Of a stretch of 52,900 nucleotides of DNA, positions 8,216 to 17,311 are shown piece by piece. This DNA comes from Alphaproteobacteria bacterium (GTDB taxonomy: Bacteria; Pseudomonadota; Alphaproteobacteria; Reyranellales; Reyranellaceae). The position numbers were made by a program, and so were the translations under genes. Location of the stretch: the NCBI GenBank assembly GCA_947474005.1, contig CANJHI010000016.1, positions 1-52,900 of the forward strand. The letters run 5' to 3'. The notes under the pieces were generated by a model that saw only the letters and a program-made list of their open reading frames with translations, ran no database searches and was not told the DNA's origin. Position 1 is the first letter of the stretch. Every line of letters starts with the position of its first letter.

Positions 8216-8654
8216 GCGGCAGTTAGCTGCCGCGCTGCTCTGCGTCCTGCCGCTCGGCGCAACAGCGCAACCGACGCCTCAGGCCTTCCTCGAGTCAATC
8301 TACCAGCCTTACCTCAGCCAGGACTTCAAGGGTCAGTCCTACACGCACGTCGACCGCTTCTTCGCCCCTGATCTCGCTCGCGCCATCGATCACGACATGC
8401 GCGAAGCCGCACGGCTCAAGGAGGTTCCGACGCTCGACGGCGATCCGTTTCTCGACGCGCAGGATTGGGAAATTTCGAAACTCTCGATCTCGGCCAAGGT
8501 CGACGGTGCAAAAGCGACCGCCGTGGTCGGCTTCGAAAACCTGGGCAAGCCGGTCCGCCTCAGCGTCGATCTGATCCAGACACCGGTCGGCTGGCGCATC
8601 GCCGACATCAGCGCGCCCAGCGGTTCGCTGCGCGCGCTCTACAAGCTGCCTTAG
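8208..8654 (+). CDS. small secreted DUF3828-like protein
   Basis: 148 residues from a GTG overlapping the dioxygenase stop by 8 nt. The N-terminus MLRRQLAAALLCVLPLGATA is a signal peptide with cleavage near Ala-Gln. The mature part (YQPYLSQDFKG..., then alternating strands such as KATAVVGFENLGKPVRLSVDL and GWRIADI) has the pattern of DUF3828/NTF2-like periplasmic proteins, whose function is unknown. It is probably the last gene of the hydroxylase operon. It ends 9 bp from the convergent class II aldolase gene, with no obvious terminator between them. Confidence 0.7.
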   Translation: MLRRQLAAALLCVLPLGATAQPTPQAFLESIYQPYLSQDFKGQSYTHVDRFFAPDLARAIDHDMREAARLKEVPTLDGDPFLDAQDWEISKLSISAKVDGAKATAVVGFENLGKPVRLSVDLIQTPVGWRIADISAPSGSLRALYKLP

Positions 8655-8663
8655 ACTCTGGAG

Positions 8664-9464
8664 CTAGTGCCGCCAGCTCGTGTCGGTCTTGTCGATCTTG
8701 CGGATGAGAGCGGCGAATTCGAGGTCGCCGATGGCGCCGCCGCCCTTTTCGGAGAAGCCGTCGACGTCGGCACCCGACTTGGCAGCGAGATTGTCGCCCA
8801 GGATGTTGAGCGTGCCGGCCGCTCCGGCGTCGAGCTGGATCTGGCACGCCCGCTCCAGGCGATAGAGCCGCACGAAGGCTTCCGGCACGGTGCGGCCGGT
8901 GGTCAGGATGCCGTGGTTGCGCAGCATCATGGCCTGGTTGTCGCCGAGGTTGTCCAGCAGGCGGCCGCGCTCGTCGAGATCGAGGCTGGGACCCTCATAG
9001 TCGTGATACGAAAGCTTGCCGTGGAAGGTGGTGGCGGCCATCGAGATCGGCAGCAGCCCTTCCTTGATGGCGCACACCGCCATGCCGGCGCGGGTATGGG
9101 TGTGCATCACCACCTTGTGGCGCGCGGCGTGGGCCATGTGGACCGCCGAATGGATGACGAAGCCCGCGTAGTTCACGGGATAGGTGGCGTCGCCGATGAT
9201 GTTGCCGTCGAGGTCGATCTTCACCAGGTTCGAAGCCGTGACCTCGTCGTAGTTGAGACCGAAGGGATTGATCAGGAAGTGCGGCTGCTCGCCCGGCACG
9301 CGCGCCGTGAGATGGCCGTAGATCAACTCGGTCCAGCCGAAATGATCGACCAGCCGGTAGGCCGCGGCGAGCTGGCGGCGCAGCACCGCCTCGCCTTCGG
9401 CCGGCGGCAGCGCGCCGATATCGATACCGGTGAGCGGCAGATCCTGGGCGATGTGCATGTCCAT
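8664..9464 (-). CDS. class II aldolase/adducin family protein
   Basis: 266 residues. GHLTARV (N-terminal third), HTHTRAGMAV (centre) and LRNHGILTTG carry the metal-binding His residues typical of the fuculose/ribulose-phosphate aldolase fold. Members cleave or epimerise phosphosugars or act as decarboxylase-like lyases; the longer relatives without a sugar-phosphate signature are often of unknown function. The ATG at 9464 is preceded by GGGAGGAA at 8 nt. An ORF extension of 12 codons upstream and a second ATG two codons downstream are less likely starts. Transcribed alone, convergent with the hydroxylase operon and divergent from the methyltransferase gene, with 83 bp for both promoters. Confidence 0.85.
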   Translation of the reverse strand: MDMHIAQDLPLTGIDIGALPPAEGEAVLRRQLAAAYRLVDHFGWTELIYGHLTARVPGEQPHFLINPFGLNYDEVTASNLVKIDLDGNIIGDATYPVNYAGFVIHSAVHMAHAARHKVVMHTHTRAGMAVCAIKEGLLPISMAATTFHGKLSYHDYEGPSLDLDERGRLLDNLGDNQAMMLRNHGILTTGRTVPEAFVRLYRLERACQIQLDAGAAGTLNILGDNLAAKSGADVDGFSEKGGGAIGDLEFAALIRKIDKTDTSWRH

Positions 9465-9547
9465 GGGCGGTTCCTCCCGGCGGAAACAGGCGAGGGGCAA
9501 GCTTAGGCCTGCGCGCTATGATCGGGCAACAAAAGAGGAAACCCCAA

Positions 9548-10552
9548 ATGGCCGAAAAACCGCGCCTCGATACGACGCGCCTGCAGAAGATGGCGCAGGC
9601 CTACTGGGAAAGTGCTGCCCTGATGGCCGCGGTCGAGCTGGAAGTCTTCACCGCCATCGCCCATGGCCACGACACGATTGCCTCAACGGCCAAGGCGGTC
9701 GGCATCAGCGAGCGCAACGCCGAGCGCCTGCTGACGGCGCTGACGGCCATGACCCTGCTCACCCGCGAGAGTGACCGCTTCGCCAATGCCGCCGACGTCC
9801 AGCGTTTCCTGGTGAAGGACAGCGACCGCTATGCCGGCCCGTGGATCCTGTTCACCAAGCCGCGCTGGACGGCCTTCGGCGAGCTCTCCAAGCGGCTCAG
9901 CAACCCCGAGGAGAACCGGCTCGGCGCCTATGTCGACTTCACCGTCGAGGATGCGCGGCGCTATCACGCCGCCACCTATTCCATCGGCATGGGCGCCGCC
10001 CGCCTGTTCAGCCGCAGCGTCGACCTGAAAGACCGCAAGCTCCTGCTCGATCTCGGCGGCGGCTCGGGGGCCTACAGCATCGTGGCGACCCAGACGTTCC
10101 CGGGGCTGAAGGCGATCGTGCTCGACCTGCCGCCGGTCGCCGTCGTGGCCGACGAATACATCGCCGCCAACAACGCGGCCGACCGCGTCTCCACTCTGGC
10201 CGGCGATTTCACCCGCACCGAGTTCCCCCAGGGCGTCGATGTCGTGGTCATAGCCAGCAACCTGCCGCAATACGAGCCCGACCTGATCCGCCTCGTCGTC
10301 GGCAAGGCCTTCGCAGCACTCGTGCCCGGCGGCGAGATGCACCTCGTCGGCGAGACCCTGCACGACGACCGGCGCGGGCCGCTGTCGGCCGCGCTGTGGG
10401 GCCTCAACGAGGCGATCCAGCACAGCACCGGCCTCGCCCATACCGAATCGGAGGTGAAGGGATATCTGCAGGGCGCGGGATTTGCCGATGTGGCGGTCCA
10501 TCCCTTCGTGCCCGGCGTGCTGTCGCGGATCGCCGGCCGCAAACCCGGCTGA
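9548..10552 (+). CDS. SAM-dependent O-methyltransferase-like protein with N-terminal winged helix
   Basis: 334 residues. The N-terminal ~90 residues form a dimerisation/winged-helix module (YWESAALMAAVELEVFTAI, then a helix-turn-helix-like ISERNAERLLTALTAM), as in hydroxyneurosporene/acetylserotonin-type methyltransferases. The Rossmann domain starts with LLLDLGGGSGAYSI (SAM motif I), followed by an acidic strand-end in AIVLDLPPV and a loop in DVVVIASNLPQY. GAGGAAA lies 8 nt before the ATG at 9548. Family members methylate hydroxyl groups of small molecules; here the target is unknown. Monocistronic; the tRNA-Glu gene follows after 80 bp. Confidence 0.85.
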   Translation: MAEKPRLDTTRLQKMAQAYWESAALMAAVELEVFTAIAHGHDTIASTAKAVGISERNAERLLTALTAMTLLTRESDRFANAADVQRFLVKDSDRYAGPWILFTKPRWTAFGELSKRLSNPEENRLGAYVDFTVEDARRYHAATYSIGMGAARLFSRSVDLKDRKLLLDLGGGSGAYSIVATQTFPGLKAIVLDLPPVAVVADEYIAANNAADRVSTLAGDFTRTEFPQGVDVVVIASNLPQYEPDLIRLVVGKAFAALVPGGEMHLVGETLHDDRRGPLSAALWGLNEAIQHSTGLAHTESEVKGYLQGAGFADVAVHPFVPGVLSRIAGRKPG

Positions 10553-10632
10553 ACGGCCCCCCTCGTGTTTGGACTGGGGGTGAGGGGTTGCACCGGCCGG
10601 GCCATTCGACTATCTGTCGCCTCCGGCCCTTA

Positions 10633-10708
10633 GCTCCCTTCGTCTAGAGGCCTAGGACGTGGCCCTCTCAAGGCTAAAACACGGGTTCGAATCCCGTAGG
10701 GAGCGCCA
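10633..10708 (+). tRNA. tRNA-Glu, anticodon CUC
   Basis: A complete 76-nt cloverleaf can be drawn. The 7-bp acceptor stem is GCTCCCT/AGGGAGC. The D arm contains GTCTAGAGGCCTAGGAC. The anticodon stem TGGCC/GGCTA holds the 7-nt loop CTCTCAA, giving anticodon CUC. The T arm is ACGGGTTCGAATCCCGT. The discriminator G and an encoded CCA end the gene at 10708. The D and T arms match bacterial tRNA-Glu closely. Confidence 0.95.
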
Positions 10709-10861
10709 AGCTTCAGGCGCCGGAATGCTTCGGTATTCCCGCTCTTTCGCCGGTATCAATTTCAGCAGAAGATCAGTTGTATCGATGATCCGCCGCAGCC
10801 TGGGCCCTGCCCCGGCGGCGGCGTTCGCAAAAAGCTGACCAACACGGGACGTGCAACGATC

Positions 10862-11611
10862 ATGAGGGTGAACTTTGGTCCACCGGTCAGCTTGGACTTC
10901 CTCGATGGCTATCTGTTCCGCCTCCTTCAGGAGATCGTGAGCAAGCACGGTCTCGAGGATTCCGGCTTCGAGAACTATTACGGCAGCCGCATCGCGGAGA
11001 AGATCGGCGGGCTGATCGAGTACGAGGAGCGCCTGGCGCGCTATCTGCTGAAAGGCTACCCGGGCCGCCGGGTCGTTCACGCCGGGATCGGCGTCGGCGT
11101 CCTGGCCTGTGTGCTTGCGTGCAACGGCATGACCGTGGCCGGCGTCGAATACTATCCCAAGCGCGTCGCGTCGGCGCACCACCTGCGGACGGCCCTGATC
11201 GGAATCTGGCCCGAGGTCGAGGCGCGATACGAGATCATTGAGGGCAGCTATCCGGGCGCCTTGATGGAGCGGGCCAAGACAGCACCGCCGACGTCTCGCT
11301 TCCTGCCCCGGTGGCGCACGCCGAAACCGGCAGCGGGGCCATCTATCCCAAGTCCCTGGTTCGATTCGAATGCCATCCTGATCTTCACCAACGTCGCGAG
11401 CGGCTGGAGCGACGACAAGCTGGCTTCGATCATCGGGTCCCTGCCCAGGTTCGCCGAGGTTCTTCTCGATCTCCGCCTGTTCGGAGCGATCAGGGACGAG
11501 GAACAGGATCGAACCGCCCTGTTCGACCGCATTGCAGCAACCGCCCGCTCCGCGGAGAGGCTGCGCGAGCTTGCGGTCGGGTCACACTTCGCCCGGTTCG
11601 TCTTTACCTGA
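10862..11611 (+). CDS. methyltransferase-like protein of unknown target
   Basis: 249 residues. A Rossmann-type glycine loop, VVHAGIGVGVLACVLACNG (about residues 72-90), is followed by an acidic strand-end (TVAGVEYYPKR), the arrangement of SAM-binding class I methyltransferases. The C-terminal half lacks a recognisable catalytic motif. The ATG at 10862 has only a weak ribosome site, but no better start exists. The gene begins 153 bp after tRNA-Glu, and the polytopic membrane protein gene starts 20 bp after its stop, so the two are probably co-transcribed. Related proteins act in sugar or lipid modification; that is a guess here. The opposite-strand ORF over this region has no family features. 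Confidence 0.65.
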   Translation: MRVNFGPPVSLDFLDGYLFRLLQEIVSKHGLEDSGFENYYGSRIAEKIGGLIEYEERLARYLLKGYPGRRVVHAGIGVGVLACVLACNGMTVAGVEYYPKRVASAHHLRTALIGIWPEVEARYEIIEGSYPGALMERAKTAPPTSRFLPRWRTPKPAAGPSIPSPWFDSNAILIFTNVASGWSDDKLASIIGSLPRFAEVLLDLRLFGAIRDEEQDRTALFDRIAATARSAERLRELAVGSHFARFVFT

Positions 11612-11631
11612 GAACGTGCCGGCCTCCTCAC

Positions 11632-13314
11632 ATGATGACCAGGCGTGACTTGAAATCGGCTCCCGGGACCTGGGCCGCCGATCTCGCCCTGCTGGTGATC
11701 GGCGGCAGTGTGCTGTTGATTGCCATCATCCTGTGGTTCGACAATGCCCAGGGCGGCCTCACCGGCAACGGCGTGTTCAAGAGCCTGGAACTGAAGCCGT
11801 GGGTCATCGACCCCGCACACGCACCGCTCTATCCATCGAACTACCTGTTCTATCCTGCCTACGGTGCGCTCTGCCGCGGGCTCGACCTGCTGGGCGTGTT
11901 CGCGGGCGATCCCCGGCGGCAGATCGCCATCCTGAACGCGGTGAGCTGCAGCCTCTGCCTGTGCGCGGTCTACCTGATGGTGCGCACGCTGAGCGGCGAC
12001 CGCCTGGTGGCGCTGCTGGCGGCGCTGTTCCATATCGCGTCCAGCTTCGTGATGTTCCTCGCCATCGTGAACGAGGACATTTTGCCCAGCTACACGCTGC
12101 TGTTCGCATCGATGGCGCTGGCCAGCGTCTGGTTTGCGCGGCCGACGGTGGCGCGGTTGGTGGCGGTGGCGGCGCTGTTCTCGATTGCCTGGCTGTTCGA
12201 ATGGCGGCTGATGTTTCCCACCTTGCCCGCGATGCTGGCCGCGCTCTGGCTTTGCGAGCGGCGACCGACACTACGACTCGCCTGGATCGGGCTATTTCTC
12301 GCCACCATGGTGGCAACCGCCGCCGTCGTGGCGGCGGCCTGGCAGGGCCACAACGGCGCCGTCGGACCGATCGATCTCATCTGGACGGGCAAGGCCGTGC
12401 GCTCGGTGTGGGCGGGCTTCAGCTGGCCCAAGGTCGGCTACCTGTGGGACGGCATGGTGGCCTACCTGCTGGGCGCCGGCGTCGCCGCCATCCCCGGTAT
12501 TCCGGGCTGGGACATCTGGCGTTACACCGCGACGGTCTGGATGCTGGCCATCGCCGCCGTGGCCGGGCCGATGCTGTGGCGCGCCCGCGACGACACCTGG
12601 GCGCGCGCCCTGGCCGCGATCTTCGGCATCACCTTCGCGGCCGGCTCGGTGTTCAATCTCTATTCCCAGCCGCAGGATCCGCAGATGCAGATCAACGTCA
12701 TGGCCTGGCTGACGCCGGCCTGGGCGCTGGTCCTGGTGGCGGCGCGGCAACGCTGGGGACGCAACGGGCTTGCGGCGCTGGGTGGCCTCACGGCGGTGCT
12801 GCTCGCCTACAACGTCTGGAGCCTGGCACCGCTGCGCGGCCTCGACAGCAGATGGCAGCAGGCGATCGAGCGCCTGGAGGCGCAGGCAAATCCGGCGCGC
12901 AGCGTCTTCGTGCTGCACGATTTCGACTGGTCGATGATCTACGCCTCGCTGCACTGGGGCCCGGCGGAACCGGGCATCGCGGCACTCGGTCCCGCGCCGC
13001 AGGCCTTGCCGAAATTCAAGTGGATCGGCTTCACCGGCCAGGTGCTGCGCCATCCGGACTGGAGCACCGAGGCGCACGTGGCCGACCTCCGGCACCAGAT
13101 CGATCGCGCCCTCGAGCTCGGCTACGACGTGTTCGTCGCCAGGCTCTGGCCGATGGAGCAGAAGCAGCTCGAAACGGAGACCGGCATGATCGCCGACGGC
13201 GCCCGGCTCGAAGCCCTGCAGCGCATGCTGCACACGGACTATACGGCGACGCTGGCTTTCGACGATCTGGTCGCCGGCCCGTTCCACCAGCTCCGCCGAG
13301 CGCCGGGTCGCTGA
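11632..13314 (+). CDS. large polytopic inner-membrane protein, possibly GT-C-like
   Basis: 560 residues. About ten hydrophobic helices occupy residues 15-440 (for example LALLVIGGSVLLIAIILWF and LVALLAALFHIASSFVMFLA). A soluble C-terminal part (about 440-560) contains SVFVLHDFDWSMIYASLH and many charged residues. A first long loop between helices 1 and 2 with acidic residues, followed by repeated helix pairs, resembles GT-C-fold glycosyltransferases or Dol-P-Man-mannosyltransferase-like proteins. No specific DxD motif was identified with confidence. The ATGATG start at 11632 follows GCCTCCTCAC with no strong ribosome site. It converges with the Ldh-family gene, only 4 bp apart. Confidence 0.7.
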   Translation: MMTRRDLKSAPGTWAADLALLVIGGSVLLIAIILWFDNAQGGLTGNGVFKSLELKPWVIDPAHAPLYPSNYLFYPAYGALCRGLDLLGVFAGDPRRQIAILNAVSCSLCLCAVYLMVRTLSGDRLVALLAALFHIASSFVMFLAIVNEDILPSYTLLFASMALASVWFARPTVARLVAVAALFSIAWLFEWRLMFPTLPAMLAALWLCERRPTLRLAWIGLFLATMVATAAVVAAAWQGHNGAVGPIDLIWTGKAVRSVWAGFSWPKVGYLWDGMVAYLLGAGVAAIPGIPGWDIWRYTATVWMLAIAAVAGPMLWRARDDTWARALAAIFGITFAAGSVFNLYSQPQDPQMQINVMAWLTPAWALVLVAARQRWGRNGLAALGGLTAVLLAYNVWSLAPLRGLDSRWQQAIERLEAQANPARSVFVLHDFDWSMIYASLHWGPAEPGIAALGPAPQALPKFKWIGFTGQVLRHPDWSTEAHVADLRHQIDRALELGYDVFVARLWPMEQKQLETETGMIADGARLEALQRMLHTDYTATLAFDDLVAGPFHQLRRAPGR

Positions 13315-13318
13315 AACC

Positions 13319-14410
13319 TTACATCGTGGCGAGCTGAATCCGCCGCTCGTCGAGGCCGACGCCGCGCGCCGTCTCGACGATGGCGGCCCAGGTGTCGTCG
13401 GGCAGCGGCACGCCCTCGGCCAGGCGCTTGGCACGCGAACGCTGCTCGGGCTCGCCCGGCACCAGCACTTCCCCGCCCGAACCAGTGGGCTTGGAACTTT
13501 TCACGAAGGCCACGTACTTGGCGATGTCGGTGGGGAAGAAGCCCGCCGGGTCGAACACCTTGGGGTCGACGTAGAACGACAGCATGCCATTGGCGAAGCG
13601 GCCGCGCTTGGGATCGGTCGCGCCGTTGCCGCTGAGCGAGCCGCCCAGCATCTCGCACATGAAGGCGAGGCCCGAGCCCTTGTGGTCGCCAAACGCCTGG
13701 ATGGCGCCGGTGCCCTTGCTGTGGTCGCGCGGGCCGGTCGGCGTGAAATCGCCGTAGAGCAGGTGCGGATCGGCGCTGGGCTTGCCGTCGGGGCCGATCA
13801 GGGCGCCATCGGGCACCTTCTTGCCGCCCTGACTCGCCACCAGGACCTTGCCCTCGGCCACGATCGAGGTGGCGAAATCGAGGACCAGCGGGTCCTGGCC
13901 GGGACGCGGCACGCCGACGCAATAGGGCGCGGTCGAGAAGCGCCGCTCGACGCCGCCGTAGGGGGCCACCAGCACGCTGCCCGACGCATTGACGAAATGG
14001 ATCGAGACCAGACCGGCCTCGGCCGCCATCTCGGCCCAGTCGCCGACGCGACCGACGTGGCCGGCATTGCGCAGCGTCACCGCCGAGAGGCCGTTCTTCA
14101 GGCACTTCTCGATGCCGATGCGGACGGCCTGCGGCGTCACCGTCTGGCCGAAGCCATACTTGCCATCGACGACGGCGATTACCGGCGTGTCGACCACGAC
14201 CTCGACCGTGACGTCGGGCACCACCGTGCCGTTCTTCTTCTGGACGGCGTAGCGCGGCACCCGGACCACGCCGTGGCTGTCATGGCCGGAGAGGTTGGCG
14301 CTGACGAGATAGCGGCCGATCCGGCCACCCTCCTCCGGAGAGCATCCAGCCGAGGCAAAGATGTCCGCGACGAAGGCTTCGAGGGCCTTCGCCTTGATCG
14401 TGACGGTCAT
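13319..14410 (-). CDS. Ldh-family NAD(P)-dependent oxidoreductase (malate/L-lactate/ureidoglycolate dehydrogenase-like)
   Basis: 363 residues, typical for the family (330-360). Conserved elements are NLSGHDSHGVVRVPRY (about 39-54), TLRNAGHVGRVGDWAEMA (His in the active site), a short NASG-VAPYGG segment, VLDFATSIVAEGKV and FGDHKGSGLAFMCEML near the C-terminus. Family members oxidise 2-hydroxyacids with NAD(P)+ using a unique non-Rossmann fold. The gene starts 1 bp after the SDR gene ends, so both are distal genes of the sugar ABC transporter operon. A sugar acid or hydroxyacid derived from the transported compound is a plausible substrate (inference). Confidence 0.88.
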   Translation of the reverse strand: MTVTIKAKALEAFVADIFASAGCSPEEGGRIGRYLVSANLSGHDSHGVVRVPRYAVQKKNGTVVPDVTVEVVVDTPVIAVVDGKYGFGQTVTPQAVRIGIEKCLKNGLSAVTLRNAGHVGRVGDWAEMAAEAGLVSIHFVNASGSVLVAPYGGVERRFSTAPYCVGVPRPGQDPLVLDFATSIVAEGKVLVASQGGKKVPDGALIGPDGKPSADPHLLYGDFTPTGPRDHSKGTGAIQAFGDHKGSGLAFMCEMLGGSLSGNGATDPKRGRFANGMLSFYVDPKVFDPAGFFPTDIAKYVAFVKSSKPTGSGGEVLVPGEPEQRSRAKRLAEGVPLPDDTWAAIVETARGVGLDERRIQLATM

Positions 14411-14411
14411 A

Positions 14412-15176
14412 TCAGGACTTGCCGCGTGCGAGGCTGGCGACGTAGCCGCGATTCCAGGTCGGTGTGATCCAGACCTCGTTGATGCAAATGTGCGCCGGCA
14501 GGCAGGCGACGTAGCGGATCAGGTCGCCGACATCCTCCGACTGCGCCATCTTCGCCCGCTCGCCCTTGGTCACCGGCACCGGCCGCTTGTCGAGGATCGG
14601 CGTTGCCACCTCGCCCGGCAGGACCACGCTCGAGCGGATGCCGTTGACGCACTCTTCCATGTTGATGGTGTGGCTCATCGCCACGACACCGTGCTTGGCC
14701 GCCGAGTAGGCCGGGCCGCTCAGCAGGCTGGGATTGCGGCCGGCCATCGAGGAGGTGTGGATCAGCACCCCGTCCTTGCGCTTGCGCATGATCGGCAGAA
14801 CGGCCGAGGTGCAATAGAACGCGCTCGACAGATTACCGTCGATCACGAGCTCGGCATTCGCTGGCGTCAGCTTGGCCCACTGGCGCTCGAGGATATTGAG
14901 GCCGGCGTTGTTCACCAGGATGTCGCAGCGGCCATACTTCTTCTCGATCGCCTTGGCGATCTTGGTGACGGACGCGGCCTTCATCAGGTCGCCCGCCTGT
15001 ACCTCTGCCTTGCCGCCCGCCTTCTTGATCGTGGCCGCCGTCTCCTGCAGCGGCGCCTTGCGCCTGCCGGTCAGGACCACCGTCGCACCCTCTTTCGCGA
15101 GCGCCACTGCCGCCGCCTGGCCAATACCCGAGCCAGCACCGGTCACCCAGGCGACCTTGCCCGTCAACGTAGCCAT
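14412..15176 (-). CDS. short-chain dehydrogenase/reductase (SDR)
   Basis: 254 residues with the classical SDR layout: VTGAGSGIGQAAA (TGxxxGxG cofactor loop, residues 11-23), VLTGRRK (Arg residues suggest NADP preference), NNAGLN (about 90) and the catalytic YSAAK motif with an upstream Ser in the TSSM region. Such enzymes oxidise or reduce hydroxyl/keto groups. AAGGAGAAC lies just before the ATG at 15176. It sits between the ABC ATPase gene (121 bp away, separated by a palindromic repeat) and the Ldh-family gene (1 bp). The pair of dehydrogenases may oxidise the imported sugar or polyol. Confidence 0.9.
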   Translation of the reverse strand: MATLTGKVAWVTGAGSGIGQAAAVALAKEGATVVLTGRRKAPLQETAATIKKAGGKAEVQAGDLMKAASVTKIAKAIEKKYGRCDILVNNAGLNILERQWAKLTPANAELVIDGNLSSAFYCTSAVLPIMRKRKDGVLIHTSSMAGRNPSLLSGPAYSAAKHGVVAMSHTINMEECVNGIRSSVVLPGEVATPILDKRPVPVTKGERAKMAQSEDVGDLIRYVACLPAHICINEVWITPTWNRGYVASLARGKS

Positions 15177-15203
15177 ACATGTTCTCCTTGACGATTAAGT
15201 CTT

Positions 15204-15272
15204 TGTCATCCCGAGCAGAGCGAGCGATCCTTTCCGTTACAAGAAAGATCCCTCACTTCGTTCGGGATGACA
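15204..15272. repeat. long palindromic intergenic element
   Basis: TGTCATCCCGAGCAGAGCGA... on one side and ...CTTCGTTCGGGATGACA on the other form an imperfect inverted repeat. The outer arms TGTCATCCCGA/TCGGGATGACA are perfect (11 bp), and inner segments such as GATCcTTTC/GAAAGATC also pair. This is the form of repetitive extragenic palindromes common in proteobacterial genomes. It could fold in the operon mRNA between the ATPase and SDR genes and modulate downstream expression. Only one copy lies in this window. Confidence 0.7.
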
Positions 15273-15297
15273 GCGGGCCCTGCGGCCGCGCAAGCGA

Positions 15298-16398
<1,101 letters not shown>

Positions 16399-16405
16399 TT
16401 TACGA

Positions 16406-17311
16406 TTACCCTTTGGTCGCGCCGGCAGTCAGACCCGCGATGTAATAGTCCATGAGGAAAGCGTAGATGATCAGCGGCGGCGCCGCACCCAGCAAAGCGC
16501 CGGTCATGATCTGGCCCCAGTTGAACACGTCGCCCTTGATCAGGGTGGTGATGATGCCGACCGGCAGCACCAATTCCGTCGTCGAGGTAGTGAAGGCAAG
16601 CGGGTACAGGAACTGCGCCCACGACACCGTGAAGGTGAAGATGGTGGCCGCGATGATCCCCGGCAGGGCCACGGGAATGAAGATCTTGGTCAGCGTCTGC
16701 ATCCACGTGGCACCATCGATCAGCGCCGCCTCGTCGAGTTCCTTCGGGATCGACGCGAAGTAGCCGATCATGATCCACGTCGCGAACGGCACCGTCAGCG
16801 ACGGATAGAGGATGATCAGCGTCCACCAGTGGTTCATCAGCTGGATGTCGAAGGTCTCGTTGACCCACGCGAACATCTTGAACAGCGGGATGAACAGCAG
16901 CGTCTCGGGGATCAGGTAGGTGAGAAAGACGCCGGTCGCCAGCGTCGCCGAGCCCCAGAATTTCATCCGCGCCAGCGCGAAGGCCGCGATCACGCTGATC
17001 AGCATGGTGATGGCGACCACGCACACCGACACGATCGCCGAGTTGCGGAAGAAGGTCAGGTAGTGGTTCTGGGTCAGCAACTCGATGTAGTTCGCGAGCG
17101 TCGGATTGTAGATCCACCACGGATTGCCGGCCGCCGAAATCTCCTGGCTGGTCTTCAGCGAGGTGATCAGCATGTAGATCGGCGGCATCAGGAAGAAGAT
17201 GGCAAACAGCACGAGGAAGAAATAGGACCAGCGCAGCGCCCAGCGCCGGTCCTTGCTCATGCTGCCATAGGCAGGGCGGGCGGCGGCGGCCTCGATTGCG
17301 ACGTTGGCCAT
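16406..17311 (-). CDS. sugar ABC transporter permease (MalG type)
   Basis: 301 residues with six predicted membrane helices (the first around 30-52, YFFLVLFAIFFLMPPIYML). The EAA motif is in the cytoplasmic loop (ELDEAALIDGATWMQTLTKI), which docks to the ATPase. The C-terminal helix ends near DYYIAGLTAGATKG, as in MalG-like proteins. It pairs with the MalF-type permease; its ATG overlaps that gene's stop by one base (17311). Confidence 0.93.
   Translation of the reverse strand: MANVAIEAAAARPAYGSMSKDRRWALRWSYFFLVLFAIFFLMPPIYMLITSLKTSQEISAAGNPWWIYNPTLANYIELLTQNHYLTFFRNSAIVSVCVVAITMLISVIAAFALARMKFWGSATLATGVFLTYLIPETLLFIPLFKMFAWVNETFDIQLMNHWWTLIILYPSLTVPFATWIMIGYFASIPKELDEAALIDGATWMQTLTKIFIPVALPGIIAATIFTFTVSWAQFLYPLAFTTSTTELVLPVGIITTLIKGDVFNWGQIMTGALLGAAPPLIIYAFLMDYYIAGLTAGATKG

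Noticed and set aside
10557..10587. Terminator after the O-methyltransferase gene
   Set aside because: CCCCTC and GAGGGG could pair, but the loop is long and no U tract follows.
10652..11182. 176-codon minus-strand ORF overlapping tRNA-Glu
   Set aside because: It would run through the tRNA gene, and the plus-strand frame has a SAM-binding motif.
10633..13318. tRNA-integrated genomic island with att repeats
   Set aside because: No integrase and no second copy of the tRNA 3' end were found by eye in the following region; left as a weak finding only.
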